64,000 nt of DNA from Proteobacteria bacterium ST_bin11 (GTDB taxonomy: Bacteria; Pseudomonadota; Gammaproteobacteria; Methylococcales; Methylomonadaceae): NCBI GenBank assembly GCA_002083615.1, contig MSXO01000005.1:62001-126000 (forward strand), read 5' to 3'. Made by a program: the position numbers and the translations under genes. The notes below the pieces were generated by a model. The model had not been told where the DNA came from. It saw only the letters and a list, made by a program, of their open reading frames with translations, and ran no database searches. How positions within the stretch are numbered: the stretch's first letter is position 1; the number at the start of each line of letters is the position of its first letter. Shown here piece after piece: positions 26,279 through 35,088 of the stretch.

Positions 26279-28063
26279 CTACAAACCCTTTCCCGCAAAC
26301 CAAAACTCCAGCATCATCAACATCCATACTAAATCACCGTAATAGGCCGCATGCACGCTTTGATGCATCTCGATGGCGTTATCCAAGAAGTCCGATTTAA
26401 AAAACTCGCGCCGCTTCAAGTCATTTATCGCGCCATAAGCCAGCTGCTTAAGTGGCTGATGATCCTTGAGCCAAACACCGAATGGCAGTCCAAAGCCGTG
26501 CTTGGGCTTATTGATAATCCGTTCCGGAAGGAAATCCGTCATGGCCTGTTTATAAAACCAGCGCAGTTTTTGTCCACGCAATTTGTCATTCGAGGGAATC
26601 CGGCAAGATAAGTCGAGAATGCGTCGATCTAACAAGGGGTAGCAAACTTCTACCCCTGCCATTTCGCACATTCGGTTGACCTTAACCAAGTCGTTGTCGT
26701 GGAGCGTATTTTTCCAATCCAAATACAGCATGCGGTTTAAGGTGCTAGCAGATTCCGGTCGCCAATAATCTTCCCTAAATTGGCGCAAGGGCGCGTCCGT
26801 ATCAATTTGCGCTAAAAAATCAGCTTTAAAGATATCTGCCGCAGCATGGCGATGCAAAAAGTTGTAATCCTGCAAGCGGTCAGGCATCGCTGCATTCGCT
26901 TGCTCGATATAGCGTTTTGCCTTAAACGGCAACTTCTGCTTGGCTATTAGGTCCGGCAGGGCATTTAATGTCGCTTCGAGGCCGGCGCTGAGAAATTTCG
27001 GTAAGCGGTGGTAATTCTCAAACAACATTTGCTTAGCATAACGCTCGTTACCCGCAAAAATCTCGTCACCACCATCACCGGCAAGTAAACGGTTGACACC
27101 ACGATCCTTTGCCAACTTAGCACAGTAATAAGCAGCCAGAGCTGATGCATTCCCAAAAGGTTCATCATAATAAGCCGCTATTGCCGGCACAGCATTAACG
27201 GTATCTTCGGGAGTGACGTAGTATTGGTGTTGCCGCGTGTTGAAATGCTGGACGGCAATATTGGCATACGCGATTTCATCATACCCATCAGCGTCAAAAC
27301 CCATCGAAAAGGTTTTCGCCTTATCTGGAAATACCTTGGCTAAGGCACCCGCGACACTGGAACTATCCAGCCCACCGCTCAGAAAAGCACCGGTATTGTC
27401 TTCATTATCGGCCATACTTCTTACCGCATCGATCAACTCCTGCTGCAATTCTCGACCGGCGTTCTGCAAATCGCAGGCTTGCTCGTGGAATACCGGCAAC
27501 CAATAGTGATTTAAGCGGACTCGACCATTTTCATACACCAGACATTGCCCGCCTTCCAGTTTTTTAACTTGCCGATAAATCGTGCTGGGACTGGGACAAT
27601 GATTGAGATAGATGTAATCGAATACCGCTTGCGGCGAAATAGAGTTACTGACCTGAGGGTGACGCACGATAAAATCAGCACTGGATCCAAATATTAGGCC
27701 GCCAGCGATTTCTGCATAATAAATGTTACTAAGACCAATAGGATCGGTAGCGAGTATCAGCCGCTGCCGATCAGTATCGATAAGCACCAACGTATCAGCT
27801 TCCGGCAACCCGACCAAAAAATCGACGCCGCGGTTTAAATAGACCTCCAGCAAACTGTGCGAGCCACCTTTTCGCGAACCGGATTGCGGGATAAGCAACA
27901 CAGCTCCATTGAGTTGGGTAATATCGCTTGCAGAGGTCGACAGGGCATAGCTCTCACCGTGCCGTACACTAAATGTCGAATCTGCCGCCGTCATCTCCCC
28001 TAGCAACGCAACAGATTCCTCTTTTTGGAGACTGCTCCCCATCCATCCCGCAAATTTTGTCAT
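26279..28063 (-). CDS. Asparagine-synthase family protein without the glutaminase Cys
   Basis: A 594-residue asparagine-synthase homologue. The C-terminal ATP-pyrophosphatase domain is intact: FLSGGLDSSSVAG near residue 228 and the LLAGDGGDEIFAGNERY motif. The N-terminal Ntn glutaminase domain lacks the nucleophilic Cys2: the protein starts MTKFAGWMG instead of MCGI. It therefore cannot release ammonia from glutamine in the usual way and may form an amide with another amine, as lasso cyclases and beta-lactam synthetase do. It lies 15 nt after the PaaK-like ligase gene and is the last gene of the EPS transcription unit. Whether it modifies the polymer or a peptide is unknown. Confidence 0.85.
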   Translation of the reverse strand: MTKFAGWMGSSLQKEESVALLGEMTAADSTFSVRHGESYALSTSASDITQLNGAVLLIPQSGSRKGGSHSLLEVYLNRGVDFLVGLPEADTLVLIDTDRQRLILATDPIGLSNIYYAEIAGGLIFGSSADFIVRHPQVSNSISPQAVFDYIYLNHCPSPSTIYRQVKKLEGGQCLVYENGRVRLNHYWLPVFHEQACDLQNAGRELQQELIDAVRSMADNEDNTGAFLSGGLDSSSVAGALAKVFPDKAKTFSMGFDADGYDEIAYANIAVQHFNTRQHQYYVTPEDTVNAVPAIAAYYDEPFGNASALAAYYCAKLAKDRGVNRLLAGDGGDEIFAGNERYAKQMLFENYHRLPKFLSAGLEATLNALPDLIAKQKLPFKAKRYIEQANAAMPDRLQDYNFLHRHAAADIFKADFLAQIDTDAPLRQFREDYWRPESASTLNRMLYLDWKNTLHDNDLVKVNRMCEMAGVEVCYPLLDRRILDLSCRIPSNDKLRGQKLRWFYKQAMTDFLPERIINKPKHGFGLPFGVWLKDHQPLKQLAYGAINDLKRREFFKSDFLDNAIEMHQSVHAAYYGDLVWMLMMLEFWFAGKGL

Positions 28064-28077
28064 AGTGGTAGGTGTAA

Positions 28078-29427
28078 TTAGGCCTTGACGTGACTGATCA
28101 CATAACGGAACTTTCCTGAGCGCTCCTTGGGAATGTAATCGGTGTATTCGATATTGATAGTAACTGCTTGCCCCAAACGCTTTTTAAATTCGTCGATGAT
28201 TTTTTGTTCGTAAACTTTTTGATATTTAAGGGTTTTTACAATTTGCACGGTCGTTTTATCCAAACTATCCTGGGTGATTTTAAATGAATCAACGCCCTCC
28301 AAATCGCGCAGCACATAAATCAATGCCAATCCATGTAATACCGTTCCATCTTGAGCAACGACAAAATCGGTGGTCCGGCCTTGAATCTCCTCCAGCAATG
28401 GCAATCCTCGCCCACAAGCACAGACCTTATCCGACAATACCCCCATGTCGCCGGTACGATAGCGAATAAACGGAAAATCGCGCGTCGCCATATGCGTGAC
28501 CACAATTTCACCAAGATCGCCGTTGGACAAAGGCCGGCCTTCTTTATCGACAATCTCGACGATAATGTCTTCAGCAGTGATGTGCATGCCACCTTCAGGA
28601 CACTGATGTGCGATAAACCCCGCATCGCGTCCACCATAACCATTAGCAACCGGACAAGCAAACACGCTTTCGATCTTAGCCCGCTGGTGATCGTAAAGAC
28701 GTTCGGACGTCACAAAGGCAACCTTAATGCCCAAATCATGCAGTGCTACGCCCCTTTTTTCGGCATGACTGGCAATGTGGGCCAACGCGGAAGGGTAACC
28801 AAATAACATTTTCGGGCGAATCTGCTGGATTTGCCGAATAAAGCCATCCAACTTTTCCGACGACATTTCGAACGCCGGAATCAGATGCGTGCGCAACAAT
28901 TTGTCTCGCAACAAGCGAACTTTATCCTGCGCACCCAATTCAATTGGAGACCCCCAGATTACTGCTTCCGGATCGCCTATATCCACACCCCACCAACGGG
29001 TGGCTCGCCATTTTGCCGCGACATCGTGACTAACCCGGCTGCTACCAATGTAAAAAATCAGCGGCTCACCGCTTGAACCGCCTGTGTTGAAACGCGCTAG
29101 CCTCGCGGCATCGTCCGCTTTCATTTCATCAAGATGTTGCCTGATTTCCGACTTACTCAACAACGGTAGCTCGGCTAATTTTTGCACACTATTGATGTTT
29201 GCCGGTTCAAACCCCAGTTTAGCGAACAGTTTGCTGTAGTAAGGGACATGAACCTGCACATCTTGTAGAAACGCGCGTAAATTTTGCATTTGCAATTGCC
29301 TGATTTCGTCAGGTTTTAGCCATTGACTGCGTTCCATGCCGCGCCTTACCTCGACAGTAGTGTGCTTTTTTAACGCCTCGTGAACTGGAAAGATCACCGT
29401 TGAACAAAAAGACGTATAAAAGCTCAT
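28078..29427 (-). CDS. PaaK/CapK-type adenylate-forming ligase
   Basis: A 449-residue member of the phenylacetate-CoA ligase-like adenylating family. The FNTGGSSGEPLIFY loop is the ATP-binding motif. The GYGGRDAGFIAHQCPEGGMH region and the RYRTGDMG motif are the adenylate-forming signatures. A Cys pair (CACGRG) fits the zinc site of the PaaK C-terminal region. Such CapK-like proteins are common in capsule and EPS loci, where they are thought to activate a carboxylic acid for transfer to sugar or to the polymer. The start overlaps the upstream glycosyltransferase stop by 4 nt (ATGA). Confidence 0.85.
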   Translation of the reverse strand: MSFYTSFCSTVIFPVHEALKKHTTVEVRRGMERSQWLKPDEIRQLQMQNLRAFLQDVQVHVPYYSKLFAKLGFEPANINSVQKLAELPLLSKSEIRQHLDEMKADDAARLARFNTGGSSGEPLIFYIGSSRVSHDVAAKWRATRWWGVDIGDPEAVIWGSPIELGAQDKVRLLRDKLLRTHLIPAFEMSSEKLDGFIRQIQQIRPKMLFGYPSALAHIASHAEKRGVALHDLGIKVAFVTSERLYDHQRAKIESVFACPVANGYGGRDAGFIAHQCPEGGMHITAEDIIVEIVDKEGRPLSNGDLGEIVVTHMATRDFPFIRYRTGDMGVLSDKVCACGRGLPLLEEIQGRTTDFVVAQDGTVLHGLALIYVLRDLEGVDSFKITQDSLDKTTVQIVKTLKYQKVYEQKIIDEFKKRLGQAVTINIEYTDYIPKERSGKFRYVISHVKA

Positions 29428-30635
29428 GACTCCACCAGTTTTTTAAATTCCGCCAACAAAATATCCACCCGTTTATCCCAAGAGTTATCAGCCGCATAAT
29501 TGACAATAGCTTGCCGGTCCCATTGCCGTTGCCGTTGCAGAGCATTATCAAGCGCTAAAAACAATGCGTCGGCATCCCCAAACGGCACGATAGTACCCAA
29601 CCTTTCATTAGCAACTACCTCTCGATTGCCACCGACGTCGGTGCTAATGACAGGTAAACCGCAAGCCATAGCCTCCAGAAACACGTTGGCCCAACCTTCG
29701 TTAGCTGTAGCAAGTACGAAGATGTCGGCTGCCGATAATGGCCCATGCAATTGCTCGGCTGGCAAAGCCCCTAGAAAACGCACATGCTGACCGAGATTAA
29801 GCGTTTCAACCTGCTGCTCCAGGCGACTACGAATATTGCCTTCCGGACTAGCGCCGCCGACGATCAAGTATAGCAATCGCGGATAGTTTTCGATTAATCC
29901 CGGCAAAATCTCGATTACCCGATGAAAGCCTTTTCTTTCGACCAATCCGCCGACCGAAATCAACACCTGAGCGTCTGTAGGAATTTGCCAAAATTGCCGG
30001 GCCTGCTTCTTATCGATGGGAAAAAATTTTGCGGTATCAATGCCGTTGCCAACCACCCTGATTTTCTCGGCATCGGCACCTAAATTGACCACATGGCGCT
30101 TTAAAGAATCTGATACCGAAAAAACTCGGGCTGCATCGTTGAGGGCTGTCAATAATCGTTGGCGACGGTTCGGAATTTTAGACAACGGCATTTCTGTACC
30201 GCGCAGTGTAATGGTTACGGGCACCTTAAACCATTTGCCTAATAACGTAGCGGCATAGCCATCCGGGTAAGCGAAGTGCGCATCGATCAAATTAAATGCA
30301 AAGTCTTTTTTAATTCGAAAGCAAATTACCAAACTACACAAAGCCATAAAAAAGCCGTCCCACGAACGCCCTATTCCGGGTATTGATAAAAATCGGGGGA
30401 AATAGACAGCAGTACCGTCTTGCTCTTCGTACCCATCCGGTTGCGGTCGATATTCAGGCTTAAATCCTTGGATCAAGCTTTGCAATGGAAACCAGGGCAC
30501 CGGGGAAATAACCACTAAATCACAATGACGCGCCACTTTGGACATACGCTCGCGAATAAAAACCCCAGCGTTAGGCCTAACTCGACTGGGATACAAAGAG
30601 CTGAATACAATCAGCCTTGGCGACTTATCTGCCAT
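29424..30635 (-). CDS. GT4-family glycosyltransferase
   Basis: A 403-residue retaining GT-B glycosyltransferase. The N-terminal acceptor domain begins IVFSSLYPSRVRPNAGVFIRERM. The C-terminal donor domain has the SVGGLVERKGFHRVIE hinge motif and the EAMACGLPVISTDVGGNREVV motif with the EX7E-like nucleotide-sugar contacts. It should add a sugar to the undecaprenyl-linked EPS repeat unit at the cytoplasmic side. The start overlaps the upstream glycosyltransferase end by 11 nt and its stop overlaps the PaaK-like start. Confidence 0.88.
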   Translation of the reverse strand: MADKSPRLIVFSSLYPSRVRPNAGVFIRERMSKVARHCDLVVISPVPWFPLQSLIQGFKPEYRPQPDGYEEQDGTAVYFPRFLSIPGIGRSWDGFFMALCSLVICFRIKKDFAFNLIDAHFAYPDGYAATLLGKWFKVPVTITLRGTEMPLSKIPNRRQRLLTALNDAARVFSVSDSLKRHVVNLGADAEKIRVVGNGIDTAKFFPIDKKQARQFWQIPTDAQVLISVGGLVERKGFHRVIEILPGLIENYPRLLYLIVGGASPEGNIRSRLEQQVETLNLGQHVRFLGALPAEQLHGPLSAADIFVLATANEGWANVFLEAMACGLPVISTDVGGNREVVANERLGTIVPFGDADALFLALDNALQRQRQWDRQAIVNYAADNSWDKRVDILLAEFKKLVES

Positions 30636-31842
30636 CGTTACTCGCGATTATCCTGCCGTAAACAGCCTGATAATGGCCGACGCTTCGCCGCCAATTGCGT
30701 TCTTCTTCAACATATCGCCTGCCGGCTCGGCGAACTTGCTCCCATTGATCTTGCTGATTGAGAGCCGACAGCACCGTTTGGGCCAATGCCGATTTATCGC
30801 CGGCCTTAAACAGATAGCCGGTTTCCCGGTCGCGAATCAATTCATGATGCCCGCCGACATCCGAGGCTACCAATAAGCGGCCTTGGGCCATCGCTTCCAG
30901 CGGTTTTAAAGGCGTCACCAAATCGGTTAAGCGCATTGCCAAGCGCGGATAAACAAAGATATCGACTAAATTGTAATAGCGCTGCACGTGATCGTGAGCG
31001 ACTCTTCCGGGAAGGATCACGCAATCCTGTAAGCCCAACTCATCAATTTTCTGCAGGATTTGTTGCTCTTGCGCCCCACCGCCTACTAACAACAAACGCA
31101 CATTTGGCTGTTGTTCTAAAATCGCCGGCAGTGCATCCAGCAATAGCAGCAAGCCCTCATAGGCATAAAAAGACCCGATAAAGCCGAGCACAATTTTGCC
31201 ACTTAAACCCAATTCTTTTTGTAAACCAGACTCTGCGGCCTCGCCATAGGTAAATTTTTCGATATCGACAGCGTTGGGAATCACGGTAATTTTTTCGGCG
31301 GCCACTCCGCGCCCTATAATATCTCGACGCAAACCTTCGCAAATCGTCGTCACAGCGTCGGCATGCTTAAACACATGCGTTTCCAATGAATTGGTCAATC
31401 GATAGCGTAAGCTGCCTGCTTGAGTAGTCCCATGATCGACTGCCGCATCCTCCCAAAACGCCCGACACTCGTAAACCAAGGGTAAGCCATATTTTTTAGA
31501 CATTTTTAAGGCCGCAAAACCGTTCAATGCGGGAGAATGGGCGTGCAAAATATCCGGTTTGATCTGCGGGATGATTTCATCCAAGCGCTCCGCCAAAGAC
31601 TGGACGATAGCCCATTGGTTTAACACGGGCAATTTTGCTAACAATCCTTGCGGGATAACAGATCGATAAAAAGTCAGTCCATCGATGGTTTCGACGGGAG
31701 CTTCCGCAACCTGATGCTTAGCCGATGTGACATGAAACGTCTCCCAGCCTAGTTTACGTTGCTGCTCAAGAATCGAACGGGTACGGAAAGTGTATCCGCT
31801 GTGCAAAGGAATGGAATGATCCAGAATATGTAATATCTTCAT
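30625..31842 (-). CDS. XrtA/PEP-CTERM system glycosyltransferase, TIGR04063 (Daro_2409) family
   Basis: A 405-residue GT4-type glycosyltransferase. It starts MKILHILDHSIPLHSGYTFR, the signature of the TIGR04063 family that occurs in exosortase-A EPS loci. The donor domain contains GFIGSFYAYEGLLLLLDAL and KPLEAMAQGRLLVASDVGGHHEL. It presumably adds one sugar of the repeat unit. It is translated from the same unit as the next glycosyltransferase (11-nt overlap). It lies downstream of the HprK/PqqD module, so that module is embedded in the EPS locus rather than beside it. Confidence 0.9.
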   Translation of the reverse strand: MKILHILDHSIPLHSGYTFRTRSILEQQRKLGWETFHVTSAKHQVAEAPVETIDGLTFYRSVIPQGLLAKLPVLNQWAIVQSLAERLDEIIPQIKPDILHAHSPALNGFAALKMSKKYGLPLVYECRAFWEDAAVDHGTTQAGSLRYRLTNSLETHVFKHADAVTTICEGLRRDIIGRGVAAEKITVIPNAVDIEKFTYGEAAESGLQKELGLSGKIVLGFIGSFYAYEGLLLLLDALPAILEQQPNVRLLLVGGGAQEQQILQKIDELGLQDCVILPGRVAHDHVQRYYNLVDIFVYPRLAMRLTDLVTPLKPLEAMAQGRLLVASDVGGHHELIRDRETGYLFKAGDKSALAQTVLSALNQQDQWEQVRRAGRRYVEEERNWRRSVGHYQAVYGRIIASNDGR

Positions 31843-31906
31843 GTCGACATCGAGTTAAGGAATGTTCCTATCGGCAACTTGCCGAGTTCGACATGAATGC
31901 CATGAT

Positions 31907-32995
31907 TTATGTTTTTTTAGTGTTGTCAGTCAGCCGCAACCACGCTTTTCGAACCAAATGCGGCAGCAATATATACCAAGGCATTTTTAACCAATGCGAA
32001 CGAATAAACAACAACCACCGAGCAAAGCTGGTTAGCTTATTTGTACAGCTTGAATGGTAAGGTTTTAGAGCTTGTAAGAAAAGATAGTCCATAACTCTGT
32101 TTTTACTGCTTCCGGCGTAGATTTCCGAAGCTGCAATAACGCTTTCGGGAATTGGGGTGTCCAGTATTTTAAATGCATAGCGTAAGGCATAAAAAAAGGG
32201 CTTTCCTAATCCCAACGCGCCTGCGCGATTATGTAGTTTTTGCCAATAATTTGGATCGTTAGAACTGAACTCTCGCAGAAGCAAATCTATGTCGCTCAAA
32301 TCCCGCAAACCATTTTCGAACTCTCCTCCCCAAAATAAATGACTAGCGCTGTGCAGGACCATGTCTTCAGGTGTCAACACCCAAAAATCGCTGTCAGTTA
32401 TGTTTACTGCGGCTTTTAGCAAAAGATCGGCATCAGGTTTTAGATTGCATGTTTTTGGAAGTATGTTGTGATGAACATCCAGCGACGTGCCACGCTTGAT
32501 ATGTCTTAGCGGCGGCAATTCATGCATCCAACGCTCATAGTAGCGCTGATCGTAATTATCCATGGGTTCAGGAAACCATCCATGCCACTTCAGTGCAGCT
32601 TTAACTGCTTTCAATTGGTGTTTGGGTACCAGTATATCTATGTCGCTGAAAACGCGCCCCAAACCGGCGTTCAATCCAGATGCCGAATAAGCGGTGCCTT
32701 TCAGTAAAACCAACCGAATATTTAGAAGCTTAAATACCTTTGCAAGATTATAGAGCTCCCAGTTGACAATCCGTTTTTGAGAGTGCCAATAAATCTCTGC
32801 TGAATCTAGATGATGCGTAAAATATTGAGGAGGATCGAATAATCGAAATTGCTTTCTGAAGAATGCCAATCTGGACAATACGCCAGCACTTCTTGCCTGT
32901 CTTAACAATAACTCCCAATTCGAATGTGTTTTAACCCCACCATTAACCTTGATCTTCAAATATTCGCTTAACAAATTAGGCATCACACGACTCAC
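31907..32995 (-). CDS. Nucleotidyltransferase-family protein (NTP_transf_5-like)
   Basis: A 362-residue protein of the uncharacterised nucleotidyltransferase type (PF14907-like). The GLGRVFSDIDILVPK segment holds the conserved SDIDIL metal-binding acidic motif near residue 118. The LVLLKGTAY motif lies just before it, and LDVHHNI and PEDMVLHSASHLFW follow. Homologues occur in some lasso peptide clusters next to an HPr-like kinase. The frame opens with a GTG at 32995 that overlaps the kinase stop by one nucleotide; an ATG at 32983 is a possible alternative. The ribosome-binding site is weak for both, which supports coupling to the kinase gene. Confidence 0.8.
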   Translation of the reverse strand: MSRVMPNLLSEYLKIKVNGGVKTHSNWELLLRQARSAGVLSRLAFFRKQFRLFDPPQYFTHHLDSAEIYWHSQKRIVNWELYNLAKVFKLLNIRLVLLKGTAYSASGLNAGLGRVFSDIDILVPKHQLKAVKAALKWHGWFPEPMDNYDQRYYERWMHELPPLRHIKRGTSLDVHHNILPKTCNLKPDADLLLKAAVNITDSDFWVLTPEDMVLHSASHLFWGGEFENGLRDLSDIDLLLREFSSNDPNYWQKLHNRAGALGLGKPFFYALRYAFKILDTPIPESVIAASEIYAGSSKNRVMDYLFLQALKPYHSSCTNKLTSFARWLLFIRSHWLKMPWYILLPHLVRKAWLRLTDNTKKT

Positions 32996-33900
32996 TATGT
33001 TACGTCATCCAATAATTGCCCAAACAAAGCGGATGCCTGGACAAAATCTCCGTCGTAAATAAAATCATAAGCCTCACAGTTATTCACCAGACCCGCCATC
33101 GCTTCAAATCCGTTCGCACCCAACACACTGTAGTTAAACGATAGGTCCGCCAGCCGCATAAACGCCTCTGCCCTCGGCACCGGAGTTAAACTCAATGGTG
33201 TTTCTGAACGATATTTTGGAAACACAACCAAACAGGGCAGAGCGGTTTGGTCGGATTTTGTCACGGAATCAGCTGGCGGCTTCATCAAGCATACCGAGCC
33301 TTTTAAAGTGTCGTGCACGATAGGACTGAATTGGTTATTGGGGAAAGTATCAGCAATCACTGCTATTGATTCGTTCTTCAAACTCACTGGCCGCGGCACC
33401 GGCACAACATATGCGCTTGCACGATCCACCAAGGTTAATTCGTCCGATAACAAACGCCAACCATAGTTGATTAAAGCCGCGCACAAGGTACTTTTACCCG
33501 AGCCCGGCGCACCAGGTAAGATCAATGCTTTGCCGTTTCTTTCTACCACGGCGGCATGAACAATCAAAAATCGATGAGAATAGCCGGATATACACCAGTT
33601 CAATCCCCATTCAAAAAATGGAAACGCCTGTGCGTAAGGTAAAGGCTTAAAAGGCATAAACTGATCAAAGGCAAAAAGCACCTGCTTCCGAAAGATGCGT
33701 CTTATGCCAGATGGCTGAATCAACCGGACATAGAAATCACAAAATGTATCGGGGGGTAATACGGAATAGGCAGAGTATATATCGATGATACTCCGCTGGA
33801 CAGAGGGTATAGTAGATTGGATTCTAATTGAAAAAGGTCCAATCCTTATAACAAATTGCCCAGATGCTATTAGCTCTGACGGGGGGGTAGGTCGACTCAA
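32995..33900 (-). CDS. HprK-related kinase A
   Basis: A 301-residue protein related to the kinase domain of HPr kinase/phosphorylase. The Walker A loop GAPGSGKST lies at 130-138, just after VHAAVVERNGKALILP. The LLSDELTLVD motif follows at about 150-159, like the Walker B-like region of HprK. The N-terminal 110 residues are unlike HPr kinase and hold the LRIGPF-type opening of this subfamily. The frame opens with a TTG and no good ribosome-binding site is visible, so translation is probably coupled to the PqqD-like gene that ends 5 nt before. HPr-type kinases phosphorylate a Ser; the target here is unknown and no HPr protein is in the window. Confidence 0.85.
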   Translation of the reverse strand: MSRPTPPSELIASGQFVIRIGPFSIRIQSTIPSVQRSIIDIYSAYSVLPPDTFCDFYVRLIQPSGIRRIFRKQVLFAFDQFMPFKPLPYAQAFPFFEWGLNWCISGYSHRFLIVHAAVVERNGKALILPGAPGSGKSTLCAALINYGWRLLSDELTLVDRASAYVVPVPRPVSLKNESIAVIADTFPNNQFSPIVHDTLKGSVCLMKPPADSVTKSDQTALPCLVVFPKYRSETPLSLTPVPRAEAFMRLADLSFNYSVLGANGFEAMAGLVNNCEAYDFIYDGDFVQASALFGQLLDDVT

Positions 33901-33905
33901 AATAT

Positions 33906-34178
33906 CTATATATTTTCAATAATATGAAGATCCTGCAACACTGCCAATATGTCTGATAGAGTTTGCTCATCAAAACTCCCAACTCCTGTACCAATAGCCA
34001 TTTCTAGTAAAGCTGATTTGATAATTGGTAATTGGGAATCCATGATTATCGAAAGAATAGTGCTGGCGCTTTTTTCTAAATGATGGGTTTCTCCAGTGCC
34101 ATGATGAAAAACTATGGCCTGCCCATCAAACAATGCCATCTGAACAGGAAAACCTGACAAAAGAACCCGAGACACCAC
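33906..34178 (-). CDS. PqqD-like peptide chaperone of the HPr-rel-A system
   Basis: A 90-residue PqqD/RRE-type protein. The winged-helix pattern shows in AIVFHHGTGETHHLEKSASTILSIIM, the typical FNxxTGxTHxLNxxAxxIL motif of these peptide-recognition domains, followed by LSDILAVLQDLHIIE. PqqD-like domains bind leader peptides and hand them to modifying enzymes. The start is a GTG (34178) directly after the TAA of the exported-protein gene, so the two genes are coupled. The kinase gene follows after 5 nt. The leader or substrate recognised here is not known. Confidence 0.85.
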   Translation of the reverse strand: MVSRVLLSGFPVQMALFDGQAIVFHHGTGETHHLEKSASTILSIIMDSQLPIIKSALLEMAIGTGVGSFDEQTLSDILAVLQDLHIIENI

Positions 34179-34988
34179 TTAACCAGGCACTAGGCTTATA
34201 AGCAACTCCTTAGCCGCTTCAGAATTAGAAATTAACATACTCCCGTCATTGAAAGCGTTAGCAGAGTTAATTGCTAAAAGGTAAAGCTTTTTGACTTCTT
34301 CGGCGCTGATATCAGGTATTACCCCCAAGAGAGCATTGAGATAATTAACGCTAGCAGCTCCTCTCAGATCGGCACTAGGAAGATAAAACAATGCCTGAAA
34401 AAAAGTGGTGGTGGTTGATGATGTTGAACCAAATACAGACGCAAATGTTGTCGCAGCATAAATTTCTTTAGTTCTTGTTCCGTTATTAAAAGTCTGAGAC
34501 GAGGTCCTGGGGAAACTACCAGTTATAAGTTGACACATTTTAATTTGGGCAGGTGTCGAAGCGGTCACCCAACTAACCGCAGACTCGCTTGTGTATTTAT
34601 TATATTTATATGTAAAGTTGGTGCTATTTCCAGACCAAGACTTTTCAACTGCAAAAGGGTTGACCTTGGCTGTAATCCAATCATTAATATTTGGACGAGT
34701 ACTAGACTGGGTCGTTACATTGACCGTATCGACATTACCCCTCCAGATTGAAGCTGTGTAGCCAGCCTTACAAACCGACATGTCTCCGGCGTGACTTGAC
34801 ACATTGCCTGATTGGACTCCCGATATTGTGCACTGATAGACACTGCCTAAAGCCGTCTTGCTTGTTAGCGTCATTAGAACTGGCGCAATCACCCCGACTT
34901 TCGCAAAAGACCGTCTGGAACGATCGCGCGGCATGCCAACATTTTGGGATTCTTCTGCGGCAGATCTTTGTTCATCTATTTTGTTCAT
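34179..34988 (-). CDS. Tat-exported protein of unknown function, candidate substrate of the HPr-rel-A module
   Basis: A 269-residue protein I do not recognise. The N-terminus has a twin-arginine motif, SRRSFAK (24-30), then a hydrophobic stretch and a likely cleavage after TALG (about 48). The mature part is Ser-, Thr- and Asn-rich with three Cys and no known domain; the C-terminus is helical. I chose the ATG at 34988 because GAGG lies 7 nt upstream. An ATG at 35120 would add 44 Cys-rich residues and overlap the amidotransferase gene. The stop touches the GTG of the PqqD-like gene. Being first in the unit, it could be the target of the chaperone, kinase and nucleotidyltransferase. This is inference from position. 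Confidence 0.7.
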   Translation of the reverse strand: MNKIDEQRSAAEESQNVGMPRDRSRRSFAKVGVIAPVLMTLTSKTALGSVYQCTISGVQSGNVSSHAGDMSVCKAGYTASIWRGNVDTVNVTTQSSTRPNINDWITAKVNPFAVEKSWSGNSTNFTYKYNKYTSESAVSWVTASTPAQIKMCQLITGSFPRTSSQTFNNGTRTKEIYAATTFASVFGSTSSTTTTFFQALFYLPSADLRGAASVNYLNALLGVIPDISAEEVKKLYLLAINSANAFNDGSMLISNSEAAKELLISLVPG

Positions 34989-35088
34989 CTGAAACCTCGT
35001 AATTAAACTTTGAATTGGTTCGCACTCTAGCAAAATGCCTTGCATCTGTCTATTGCACACATGTACAGATTCATTGTTACAAATGCAA

